From the NCBI GenBank assembly GCA_964057225.1, contig OZ059896.1:21324501-21388500 (forward strand): a DNA stretch of 64,000 nucleotides. The letters run 5' to 3'. The notes under the pieces are model-generated. The model had not been told where the DNA came from, did not search any database, and worked only from the letters and a program-made list of their open reading frames with translations. Positions 11,201-23,164 of the stretch are shown piece by piece. Position 1 is the first letter of the stretch. Each line of letters begins with the position of its first letter. A program made the translations under genes and the position numbers. This DNA comes from Auanema rhodensis (taxonomy: Eukaryota; Nematoda; Chromadorea; Rhabditida; Rhabditidae).

Positions 11201-12285
11201 AAATTGATGCATTAGTGTATGTTGAGTTTCCATGTACACTCAACATTGCTTCCAAAAACATTTTGACAAAAACTTTTTCGAAAAATTTCAAAATAATTTA
11301 GCAAAAAGTAGATGTTTTTAGATTCCTTTTTTCAAGGCAAAGACGATGGACATTGTTATTCAACGAAAAAATTAATTCTTCAGGGTGAAAATCGAGGATA
11401 TAAGTGTGAACTTATATCAGTTGATATCTCGGTGCATTTTTAAGCTAGCGCAAATCTCATAACACAGATCGACGCAGCTTGAAAATCCGCATCGAATGCA
11501 CTATACTACATTGAGAAACGCTTAATACAAAAATTAGTTATGATCGTTTGAAAAATGATGCCTTAGTGTATGTTGAGTTTCCATGTACACTCAACATTGC
11601 TTCCAAAAACATTTTGACAAAAATTTTTTCGAAACATTTCAAAATAATTTAGCAAAAAGTAGATGTTTTTAGATTCCTTTTTTCAAGGCAAAGACGATGG
11701 ACAATGTTATTCAACGAAAAAATTAATTCTTCAGGGTGAAAATCGAGGATATAAGTGTGAACTTATATCAGTTGATATCTCGGTGCATTTTTAAGCTAGC
11801 GCAAATCTGATAACACAGATCGACGCAGCTTAAAAATCCGCATCGAATGCACTTTACTACATTGAGAAACGCTTAATACAAAAATTAGTTATGATCGTTT
11901 GAAAAATGATGCATTAGTGTATGTTGAGTTTCCATGTACACTCAACATTGCTTCCAAAAACATTTTGACAAAAATTTTTTCGAAAAATTTCAAAATAATT
12001 TAGCAAAAAGTAGATGTTTTTAGATTCCTTTTTTCAAGGCAAAGACGATGGACAATGTTATTCAACGAAAAAATTAATTCTTCAGGGTGAAAATCGAGGA
12101 TATAATTGTGAACTTATATCAGTTGATATCTCGGTGCATTTTTAAGCTAGCGCAAATCTGATAACACAGATCGACGCAGCTTAAAAATCCGCATCGAATG
12201 CACTATACCACATTGAGAAACGCTTAATACAAAAATTAGTTATGATCGTTTGAAAATTGATGCATTAGTGTATGTTGAGTTTCCA

Positions 12286-14742
12286 TGTACACTCTACATT
12301 GCTTCCAAAAACATTTTGACAAAAATTTTTTCGAAAAATTTCAAAATAATTTAGCAAAAAGTAGATGTTTTAAGATTCCTTTTTTCAAGGCAAAGACGAT
12401 GGACAATGTTATTCAACGAAAAAATTAATTCTTCAGGGTGAAAATCGAGGATATAAGTGTGAACTTATATCAGATGATATCTCGATGCATTTTTAAGCTA
12501 GCGCAAATCTGATAACACAGATCGACGCAGCTTAAAAATCCGCATCGAATGCACTATACCACATTGAGAAACGCTTAATACAAAAATTAGTTATGATCGT
12601 TTGAAAATTGATGCATTAGTGTATGTTGAGTTTCCATGTACACTCAACATTGCTTCCAAAAACATTTTGACAAAAACTTTTTCGAAAAATTTCAAAATAA
12701 TTTAGCAAAAAGTAGATGTTTTTAGATTCCTTTTTTTAAGGCAAAGACGATGGACAATGTTATTCAACGAAAAAATTAATTCTTCAGGGTGAAAATCGAG
12801 GATATAAGTGTGAACTTATATCAGTTGATATCTCGGTGCATTTTTAAGCTAGCGCAAATCTGATAACACAGATCGACGCAGCTTAAAAATCCGCATCGAA
12901 TGCACTTTACTACTTTGAGAAACGCTTAATACAAAAGTTAGTTATGATCGTTTGAAAAATGATGCCTTAGTGTATGTTGAGTTTCCATGTACACTCAACA
13001 TTGCTTCCAAAAACATTTTGACAAAAATTTTTTCGAAAAATTTCAAAATAATTTAGCAAAAAGTAGATGTTTTTAGATTCCTTTTTTTAAGGCAAAGACG
13101 ATGGACAATGTTATTCAACGAAAAAATTAATTCTTCAGGGTGAAAATCGAGGATATAAGTGTGAACTTATATCAGTTGATATCTCGGTGCATTTTTAAGC
13201 TAGCGCAAATCTGATAACACAGATCGACGCAGCTTAAAAATCCGCATCGAATGCACTATACCACATTGAGAAACGCTTAATACAAAAATTAGTTATGATC
13301 GTTTGAAAAATGATGCATTAGTGTATGTTGAGTTTCCATGTACACTCAACATTGCTTCCAAAAACATTTTGACAAAAAGTTTTTCGAAAAATTTCAAAAT
13401 AATTTAGCAAAAAGTAGATGTTTTTAGATTCCTTTTTTCAAGGCAAAGACGATGGACAATGTTATTCAACAAAAAAATTTATTCTTCAGGGTGAAAATCG
13501 AGGATATAAGTGTGCACTTATATCAGTTGATATCTCGGTGCATTTTTAAGCTAGCGCAAATCTGATAACACAGATCGACGCAGCTTGAAAATCCGCATCG
13601 AATGTACTATACTACATTAGGAAACGCTTAATACAAAAATTAGTTATGATCGTTTGAAAAATGATGCCTTAGTGTATGTTGAGTTTCCATGTACACTCAA
13701 CATTGCTTCCAAAAACATTTTGACAAAAATTTTTTCGAAAAATTTCAAAATAATTTAGCAAAAAGTAGATGTTTTTAGATTCCTTTTTTTAAGGCAAAGA
13801 CGATGGACAATGTTATTCAACGAAAAAATTAATTCTTCAGGGTGAAAATCGAGGATATAAGTGTGAACTTATATCAGATGATATCTCGATGCATTTTTAA
13901 GCTAGCGCAAATCTGATAACACAGATCGACGCAGCTTAAAAATCCGCATCGAATGCACTATACCACATTGAGAAACGCTTAATACAAAAATTAGTTATGA
14001 TCGTTTGAAAATTGATGCATTAGTGTATGTTGAGTTTCCATGTACACTCAACATTGCTTCCAAAAACATTTTGACAAAAACTTTTTCGAAAAATTTCAAA
14101 ATAATTTAGCAAAAAGTAGATGTTTTTAGATTCCTTTTTTTAAGGCAAAGACGATGGACAATGTTATTCAACGAAAAAATTAATTCTTCAGGGTGAAAAT
14201 CGAGGATATAAGTGTGAACTTATATCAGTTGATATCTCGGTGCATTTTTAAGCTAGCGCAAATCTGATAACACAGATCGACGCAGCTTAAAAATCCGCAT
14301 CGAATGCACTTTACTACTTTGAGAAACGCTTAATACAAAAGTTAGTTATGATCGTTTGAAAAATGATGCCTTAGTGTATGTTGAGTTTCCATGTACACTC
14401 AACATTGCTTCCAAAAACATTTTGACAAAAATTTTTTCGAAAAATTTCAAAATAATTTAGCAAAAAGTAGATGTTTTTAGATTCCTTTTTTTAAGGCAAA
14501 GACGATGGACAATGTTATTCAACGAAAAAATTAATTCTTCAGGGTGAAAATCGAGGATATAAGTGTGAACTTATATCAGTTGATATCTCGGTGCATTTTT
14601 AAGCTAGCGCAAATCTGATAACACAGATCGACGCAGCTTAAAAATCCGCATCGAATGCACTATACTACATTGAGAAACGCTTAATACAAAAAATAGTTAT
14701 GATCGTTTGAAAAATGATGCATTAGTGTATGTTGAGTTTCCA
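12286..14742 (+). repeat. Satellite block with four-monomer period (monomers 36-42)
   Basis: Monomers 36-38 and 40-42 run in parallel 1,404 bp apart. 36 and 40 share cagatgatatctcgatgc in the middle. 37 and 41 share aaaaacttttt, ctttactacttt and aaaagttag. 38 and 42 share a ttaagg start, but 42 ends with aaaaaatag, unlike 38, so 42 looks like a hybrid. Monomer 36 also has gttttaagat at offset 83, a private change, and 39 has acattaggaaacg. The pattern fits a four-unit tandem duplication followed by local exchange. Confidence 0.7.
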
Positions 14743-16496
14743 TGTACACTCAACATTGCTTCCAAAAACATTTTGACAAAAATTTTTTCGAAAATTTTCA
14801 AAATAATTTAGCAAAAAGTAGATGTTTTTAGATTCCTTTTTTCAAGGCAAAGACGATGAACAATGTTATTCAACGAAAAAATCAATTCTTCAGGGTGAAA
14901 ATCGAGGATATAAGTGTGAACTTATATCAGTTGATATCTCGGTGCATTTTTAAGCTAGCGCAAATCTGATAACACAGATCGACGCAGCTTGAAAATCCGC
15001 ATCGAATGTACTATACTACATTGAGAAACGCTTAATACAAAAATTAGTTATGATCGTTTGAAAAATGATGCCTTAGTGTATGTTGAGTTTCCATGTACAC
15101 TCAACATTGCTTCCAAAAACATTTTGACAAAAATTTTTTCGAAAAATTTCAAAATAATTTAGCAAAAAGTAGATGTTTTTAGATTCCTTTTTTCAAGGCA
15201 AAGACGATGGACAATGTTATTCAACGAAAAAATTAATTCTTCAGGGTGAAAATCGAGGATATAAGTGTGAACTTATATCAGTTGATATCTCGGTGCATTT
15301 TTAAGCTAGCGCAAATCTGATAACACAGATCGACGCAGCTTAAAAATCCGCATCGAATGCACTTTACTACTTTGAGAAACGCTTAATACAAAAGTTAGTT
15401 ATGATCGTTTGAAAATTGATGCATTAGTGTATGTTGAGTTTCCATGTACACTCAACATTGCTTCCAAAAACATTTTGACAAAAATTTTTTCGAAAAATTT
15501 CAAAATAATTTAGCAAAAAGTAGATGTTTTTAGATTCCTTTTTTCAAGGCAAAGACGATGGACAATGTTATTCAACAAAAAAATTAATTCTTCAGGGTGA
15601 AAATCGAGGATATAAGTGTGCACTTATATCAGTTGATATCTCGGTGCATTTTTAAGCTAGCGCAAATCTGATAACACAGATCGACGCAGCTTAAAAATCC
15701 GCATCGAATGCACTATACTACATTGAGAAACGCTCAATACAAAAATTAGTTATGATCGTTTGAAAAATGATGCCTTAGTGTATGTTGAGTTTCCATGTAC
15801 ACTCAACATTGCTTCCAAAAACATTTTGACAAAAACTTTTTCGAAAAATTTCAAAATAATTTAGCAAAAAGTAGATGTTTTTAGATTCCTTTTTTCAAGG
15901 CAAAGACGATGGACAATGTTATTCAACGAAAAAATTAATTCTTCAGGGTGAAAATCGAGGATATAAGTGTGAACTTATATCAGTTGATATCTCGGTGCAT
16001 TTTTAAGCTAGCGCAAATCTCATAACACAGATCGACGCAGCTTGAAAATCCGCATCGAATGCACTATACTACATTGAGAAACGCTTAATACAAAAATTAG
16101 TTATGATCGTTTGAAAAATGATGCCTTAGTGTATGTTGAGTTTCCATGTACACTCAACATTGCTTCCAAAAACATTTTGACAAAATTTTTTTGAAACATT
16201 TCAAAATAATTTAGCAAAAAGTAGATGTTTTTAGATTCCTTTTTTCAAGGCAAAGACGATGGACAATGTTATTCAACGAAAAAATTAATTCTTCAGGGTG
16301 AAAATCGAGGATATAAGTGTGAACTTATATCAGTTGATATCTCGGTGCATTTTTAAGCTAGCGCAAATCTGATAACACAGATCGACGCAGCTTAAAAATC
16401 CGCATCGAATGCACTTTACTACTTTGAGAAACGCTTAATACAAAAATTAGTTATGATCGTTTGAAAATTGATGCATTAGTGTATGTTGAGTTTCCA
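14743..16496 (+). repeat. Five-monomer unit, copy 1 (monomers 43-47, 1,754 bp)
   Basis: The order is a gatgaacaa/caattc monomer with gaaaattttc (43), a ctttactacttt monomer with aaaagttag (44), a caacaaaaaa monomer with gctcaatac (45), a ctcataac monomer (46), and a 350-bp monomer (47) whose A/T tract reads aaaattttttt then gaaac, one base short. The same five follow at 16497-18250. The length is 5 x 351 minus the one missing base. Confidence 0.88.
16186..16192 (+). other. One-base-short A/T tract, monomer 47 (shared by 52, 109 and 179)
   Basis: The usual tract is five A, six T, cg, five A. Here it is four A, seven T, g, aaac, which makes the monomer 350 bp. The same form occurs at 17940-17946, 37945-37951 and 62514-62520. 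Because all four copies share both the missing base and gaaac, they descend from one event and mark the phylogeny of the higher-order blocks. Monomers 18 and 34 have gaaac with the full-length tract and may show the preceding step. Confidence 0.85.
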
Positions 16497-18250
16497 TGTA
16501 CACTCAACATTGCTTCCAAAAACATTTTGACAAAAATTTTTTCGAAAATTTTCAAAATAATTTAGCAAAAAGTAGATGTTTTTAGATTCCTTTTTTCAAG
16601 GCAAAGACGATGAACAATGTTATTCAACGAAAAAATCAATTCTTCAGGGTGAAAATCGAGGATATAAGTGTGAACTTATATCAGTTGATATCTCGGTGCA
16701 TTTTTAAGCTAGCGCAAATCTGATAACACAGATCGACGCAGCTTGAAAATCCGCATCGAATGTACTATACTACATTGAGAAACGCTTAATACAAAAATTA
16801 GTTATGATCGTTTGAAAAATGATGCCTTAGTGTATGTTGAGTTTCCATGTACACTCAACATTGCTTCCAAAAACATTTTGACAAAAATTTTTTCGAAAAA
16901 TTTCAAAATAATTTAGCAAAAAGTAGATGTTTTTAGATTCCTTTTTTCAAGGCAAAGACGATGGACAATGTTATTCAACGAAAAAATTAATTCTTCAGGG
17001 TGAAAATCGAGGATATAAGTGTGAACTTATATCAGTTGATATCTCGGTGCATTTTTAAGCTAGCGCAAATCTGATAACACAGATCGACGCAGCTTAAAAA
17101 TCCGCATCGAATGCACTTTACTACTTTGAGAAACGCTTAATACAAAAGTTAGTTATGATCGTTTGAAAATTGATGCATTAGTGTATGTTGAGTTTCCATG
17201 TACACTCAACATTGCTTCCAAAAACATTTTGACAAAAATTTTTTCGAAAAATTTCAAAATAATTTAGCAAAAAGTAGATGTTTTTAGATTCCTTTTTTCA
17301 AGGCAAAGACGATGGACAATGTTATTCAACAAAAAAATTAATTCTTCAGGGTGAAAATCGAGGATATAAGTGTGCACTTATATCAGTTGATATCTCGGTG
17401 CATTTTTAAGCTAGCGCAAATCTGATAACACAGATCGACGCAGCTTAAAAATCCGCATCGAATGCACTATACTACATTGAGAAACGCTCAATACAAAAAT
17501 TAGTTATGATCGTTTGAAAAATGATGCCTTAGTGTATGTTGAGTTTCCATGTACACTCAACATTGCTTCCAAAAACATTTTGACAAAAACTTTTTCGAAA
17601 AATTTCAAAATAATTTAGCAAAAAGTAGATGTTTTTAGATTCCTTTTTTCAAGGCAAAGACGATGGACAATGTTATTCAACGAAAAAATTAATTCTTCAG
17701 GGTGAAAATCGAGGATATAAGTGTGAACTTATATCAGTTGATATCTCGGTGCATTTTTAAGCTAGCGCAAATCTCATAACACAGATCGACGCAGCTTGAA
17801 AATCCGCATCGAATGCACTATACTACATTGAGAAACGCTTAATACAAAAATTAGTTATGATCGTTTGAAAAATGATGCCTTAGTGTATGTTGAGTTTCCA
17901 TGTACACTCAACATTGCTTCCAAAAACATTTTGACAAAATTTTTTTGAAACATTTCAAAATAATTTAGCAAAAAGTAGATGTTTTTAGATTCCTTTTTTC
18001 AAGGCAAAGACGATGGACAATGTTATTCAACGAAAAAATTAATTCTTCAGGGTGAAAATCGAGGATATAAGTGTGAACTTATATCAGTTGATATCTCGGT
18101 GCATTTTTAAGCTAGCGCAAATCTGATAACACAGATCGACGCAGCTTAAAAATCCGCATCGAATGCACTTTACTACTTTGAGAAACGCTTAATACAAAAA
18201 TTAGTTATGATCGTTTGAAAATTGATGCATTAGTGTATGTTGAGTTTCCA
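16497..18250 (+). repeat. Five-monomer unit, copy 2 (monomers 48-52, 1,754 bp)
   Basis: This is a tandem copy of 14743-16496 in the same monomer order, including the same one-base-short tract at 17940-17946. I noted no difference between the two copies when reading them side by side, so the duplication is probably recent. The array then continues with a monomer of the 37/41 type. Confidence 0.88.
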
Positions 18251-19654
18251 TGTACACTCAACATTGCTTCCAAAAACATTTTGACAAAAACTTTTTCGAA
18301 AAATTTCAAAATAATTTAGCAAAAAGTAGATGTTTTTAGATTCCTTTTTTTAAGGCAAAGACGATGGACAATGTTATTCAACGAAAAAATTAATTCTTCA
18401 GGGTGAAAATCGAGGATATAAGTGTGAACTTATATCAGTTGATATCTCGGTGCATTTTTAAGCTAGCGCAAATCTGATAACACAGATCGACGCAGCTTAA
18501 AAATCCGCATCGAATGCACTTTACTACTTTGAGAAACGCTTAATACAAAAGTTAGTTATGATCGTTTGAAAAATGATGCCTTAGTGTATGTTGAGTTTCC
18601 ATGTACACTCAACATTGCTTCCAAAAACATTTTGACAAAAATTTTTTCGAAAAATTTCAAAATAATTTAGCAAAAAGTAGATGTTTTTAGATTCCTTTTT
18701 TTAAGGCAAAGACGATGGACAATGTTATTCAACGAAAAAATTAATTCTTCAGGGTGAAAATCGAGGATATAAGTGTGAACTTATATCAGTTGATATCTCG
18801 GTGCATTTTTAAGCTAGCGCAAATCTGATAACACAGATCGACGCAGCTTAAAAATCCGCATCGAATGCACTATACCACATTGAGAAACGCTTAATACAAA
18901 AATTAGTTATGATCGTTTGAAAAATGATGCATTAGTGTATGTTGAGTTTCCATGTACACTCAACATTGCTTCCAAAAACATTTTGACAAAAAGTTTTTCG
19001 AAAAATTTCAAAATAATTTAGCAAAAAGTAGATGTTTTTAGATTCCTTTTTTCAAGGCAAAGACGATGGACAATGTTATTCAACAAAAAAATTTATTCTT
19101 CAGGGTGAAAATCGAGGATATAAGTGTGCACTTATATCAGTTGATATCTCGGTGCATTTTTAAGCTAGCGCAAATCTGATAACACAGATCGACGCAGCTT
19201 GAAAATCCGCATCGAATGTACTATACTACATTAAGAAACGCTTAATACAAAAATTAGTTATGATCGTTTGAAAAATGATGCCTTAGTGTATGTTGAGTTT
19301 CCATGTACACTCAACATTGCTTCCAAAAACATTTTGACAAAAATTTTTTCGAAAAATTTCAAAATAATTTAGCAAAAAGTAGATGTTTTTAGATTCCTTT
19401 TTTTAAGGCAAAGACGATGGACAATGTTATTCAACGAAAAAATTAATTCTTCAGGGTGAAAATCGAGGATATAAGTGTGAACTTATATCAGTTGATATCT
19501 CGGTGCATTTTTAAGCTAGCGCAAATCTGATAACACAGATCGACGCAGCTTAAAAATCCGCATCGAATGCACTATACCACATTGAGAAACGCTTAATACA
19601 AAAATTAGTTATGATCGTTTGAAAAATGATGCATTAGTGTATGTTGAGTTTCCA
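18251..19654 (+). repeat. Linker monomers 53-56
   Basis: Monomers 53, 54 and 55 match 37, 38 and 39 in order: aaaaacttttt with aaaagttag, then taccacattg, then aaaaagttttt with a tttattc variant. Monomer 55 reads acattaagaaacg where 39 reads acattaggaaacg. Monomer 56 is a plain ttaagg / taccacattg copy. The stretch is therefore another copy of the 12637-13689 segment. Confidence 0.72.
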
Positions 19655-22600
19655 TGTACACTCAACATTGCTTCCAAAAACATTTTGACAAAAATTTTTT
19701 CGAAAAATTTCAAAATAATTTAGCAAAAAGTAGATGTTTTTAGATTCCTTTTTTCAAGGCAAAGACGATGGACAATGTTATTCAACAAAAAAATTAATTC
19801 TTCAGGGTGAAAATCGAGGATATAAGTGTGCACTTATATCAGTTGATATCTCGGTGCATTTTTAAGCTAGCGCAAATCTGATAACACAGATCGACGCAGC
19901 TTAAAAATCCGCATCGAATGCACTATACTACATTGAGAAACGCTTAATACAAAAATTAGTTATGATCGTTTGAAAAATGATGCCTTAGTGTATTTTGAGT
20001 TTCCATGTACACTCAACATTGCTTCCAAAAACATTTTGACAAAAATTTTTTCGAAAAATTTCAAAATAATTTAGCAAAAAGTAGATGTTTTTAGATTCCT
20101 TTTTTCAAGGCAAAGACGATGGACAATGTTATTCAACAAAAAAATTTATTCTTCAGGGTGAAAATCGAGGATATAAGTGTGCACTTATATCAGTTGATAT
20201 CTCGGTGCATTTTTAAGCTAGCGCAAATCTGATAACACAGATCGACGCAGCTTGAAAATCCGCATCGAATGTACTATACTACATTGAGAAACGCTTAATA
20301 CAAAAATTAGTTATGATCGTTTGAAAAATGATGCCTTAGTGTATGTTGAGTTTCCATGTACACTCAACATTGCTTCCAAAAACATTTTGACAAAAATTTT
20401 TTCGAAAAATTTCAAAATAATTTAGCAAAAAGTAGATGTTTTTAGATTCCTTTTTTTAAGGCAAAGACGATGGACAATGTTATTCAACGAAAAAATTAAT
20501 TCTTCAGGGTGAAAATCGAGGATATAAGTGTGAACTTATAGCAGTTGATATCTCGGTGCATTTTTAAGCTTGCGCAAATCTGATAACACAGATCGACGCA
20601 GCTTAAAAATCCGCATCGAATGCACTATACTACATTGAGAAACGCTTAATACAAAAAATAGTTATGATCGTTTGAAAAATGATGCATTAGTGTATGTTGA
20701 GTTTCCATGTACACTCAACATTGCTTCCAAAAACATTTTGACAAAAATTTTTTCGAAAAATTTCAAAATAATTTAGCAAAAAGTAGATGTTTTTAGATTC
20801 CTTTTTTCAAGGCAAAGACGATGAACAATGTTATTCAACAAAAAAATTAATTCTTCAGGGTGAAAATCGAGGATATAAGTGTGCACTTATATCAGTTGAT
20901 ATCTCGGTGCATTTTTAAGCTAGCGCAAATCTGATAACACAGATCGACGCAGCTTAAAAATCCGCATCGAATGCACTATACTACATTGAGAAACGCTTAA
21001 TACAAAAATTAGTTATGATCGTTTGAAAAATGATGCCTTAGTGTATTTTGAGTTTCCATGTACACTCAACATTGCTTCCAAAAACATTTTGACAAAAATT
21101 TTTTCGAAAAATTTCAAAATAATTTAGCAAAAAGTAGATGTTTTTAGATTCCTTTTTTCAAGGCAAAGACGATGGACAATGTTATTCAACAAAAAAATTT
21201 ATTCTTCAGGGTGAAAATCGAGGATATAAGTGTGCACTTATATCAGTTGATATCTCGGTGCATTTTTAAGCTAGCGCAAATCTGATAACACAGATCGACG
21301 CAGCTTGAAAATCCGCATCGAATGTACTATACTACATTGAGAAACGCTTAATACAAAAATTAGTTATGATCGTTTGAAAAATGATGCCTTAGTGTATGTT
21401 GAGTTTCCATGTACACTCAACATTGCTTCCAAAAACATTTTGACAAAAATTTTTTCGAAAAATTTCAAAATAATTTAGCAAAAAGTAGATGTTTTTAGAT
21501 TCCTTTTTTTAAGGCAAAGACGATGGACAATGTTATTCAACGAAAAAATTAATTCTTCAGGGTGAAAATCGAGGATATAAGTGTGAACTTATAGCAGTTG
21601 ATATCTCGGTGCATTTTTAAGCTTGCGCAAATCTGATAACACAGATCGACGCAGCTTAAAAATCCGCATCGAATGCACTATACTACATTGAGAAACGCTT
21701 AATACAAAAAATAGTTATGATCGTTTGAAAAATGATGCATTAGTGTATGTTGAGTTTCCATGTACACTCAACATTGCTTCCAAAAACATTTTGACAAAAA
21801 TTTTTTCGAAAAATTTCAAAATAATTTAGCAAAAAGTAGATGTTTTTAGATTCCTTTTTTTAAGGCAAAGACGATGGACGATGTTATTCAACGAAAAAAT
21901 TAATTCTTCAGGGTGAAAATCGAGGATATAAGTGTGAACTTATATCAGTTGATATCTCGGTGCATTTTTAAGCTAGCGCAAATCTGATAACACAGATCGA
22001 CGCAGCTTAAAAATCCGCATCGAATGCACTATACTACATTGAGAAACGCTTAATACAAAAATTAGTTATGATCGTTTGAAAAATGATGCCTTAGTGTATT
22101 TTGAGTTTCCATGTACACTCAACATTGCTTCCAAAAACAATTTGACAAAAATTTTTTCGAAAAATTTCAAAATAATTTAGCAAAAAGTAGATGTTTTTAG
22201 ATTCCTTTTTTCAAGGCAAAGACGATGGACAATGTTATTCAACAAAAAAATTTATTCTTCAGGGTGAAAATCGAGGATATAAGTGTGCACTTATATCAGT
22301 TGATATCTCGGTGCATTTTTAAGCTAGCGCAAATCTGATAACACAGATCGACGCAGCTTGAAAATCCGCATCGAATGTACTATACTACATTGAGAAACGC
22401 TTAATACAAAAATTAGTTATGATCGTTTGAAAAATGATGCCTTAGTGTATGTTGAGTTTCCATGTACACTCAACATTGCTTCCAAAAACATTTTGACAAA
22501 AATTTTTTCGAAAAATTTCAAAATAATTTAGCAAAAAGTAGATGTTTTTAGATTCCTTTTTTTAAGGCAAAGACGATGGACAATGTTATTCAACGAAAAA

Positions 22601-23164
22601 ATTAATTCTTCAGGGTGAAAATCGAGGATATAAGTGTGAACTTATAGCAGTTGATATCTCGGTGCATTTTTAAGCTTGCGCAAATCTGATAACACAGATC
22701 GACGCAGCTTGAAAATCCGCATCGAATGTACTATACTACATTGAGAAACGCTTAATACAAAAATTAGTTATGATCGTTTGAAAAATGATGCCTTAGTGTA
22801 TGTTGAGTTTCCATGTACACTCAACATTGCTTCCAAAAACATTTTGACAAAAATTTTTTCGAAAAATTTCAAAATAATTTAGCAAAAAGTAGATGTTTTT
22901 AGATTCCTTTTTTTAAGGCAAAGACGATGGACAATGTTATTCAACGAAAAAATTAATTCTTCAGGGTGAAAATCGAGGATATAAGTGTGAACTTATAGCA
23001 GTTGATATCTCGGTGCATTTTTAAGCTTGCGCAAATCTGATAACACAGATCGACGCAGCTTAAAAATCCGCATCGAATGCACTATACTACATTGAGAAAC
23101 GCTTAATACAAAAAATAGTTATGATCGTTTGAAAAATGATGCATTAGTGTATGTTGAGTTTCCA
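19655..23164 (+). repeat. Three-monomer higher-order unit, about three rounds (monomers 57-66)
   Basis: A 1,053-bp unit starts at 19655, 20708 and 21761. Its first monomer ends in gtattttgag (19991, 21044, 22097), its second carries tttattc plus cttgaaaa and gaatgtac, and its third carries cttatagcag plus aagcttgcg. The first monomer differs between rounds (ggacaatg, gaacaatg, ggacgatg), so it has been replaced or converted while the other two stayed constant. Monomer 64 has a private aacaattttg. In the last round the third type appears twice in a row (22463 and 22814, exactly 351 bp apart), and monomer 65 has the 5' part of the third type joined to the 3' part of the second. Confidence 0.85.

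Larger units (their letters stand above)
6670..12285 (+). repeat. Higher-order block A, copy 2 (monomers 20-35, 16 units)
   Basis: The block repeats monomers 3-7 and 9-19 in order. The shift is 17 monomers for 20-24 and exactly 16 monomers (5,616 bp) for 25-35. Between monomers 9-19 and 25-35 I saw by eye only two substitutions: aaggtaaag at 8880 against aaggcaaag, and ctgataac against ctgttaac in the open-frame monomer. That near-identity points to a recent event. The opening motif ctctacattg of monomer 20 recurs at 12286, the start of monomer 36, which places the duplication junction inside that monomer. Confidence 0.85.
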
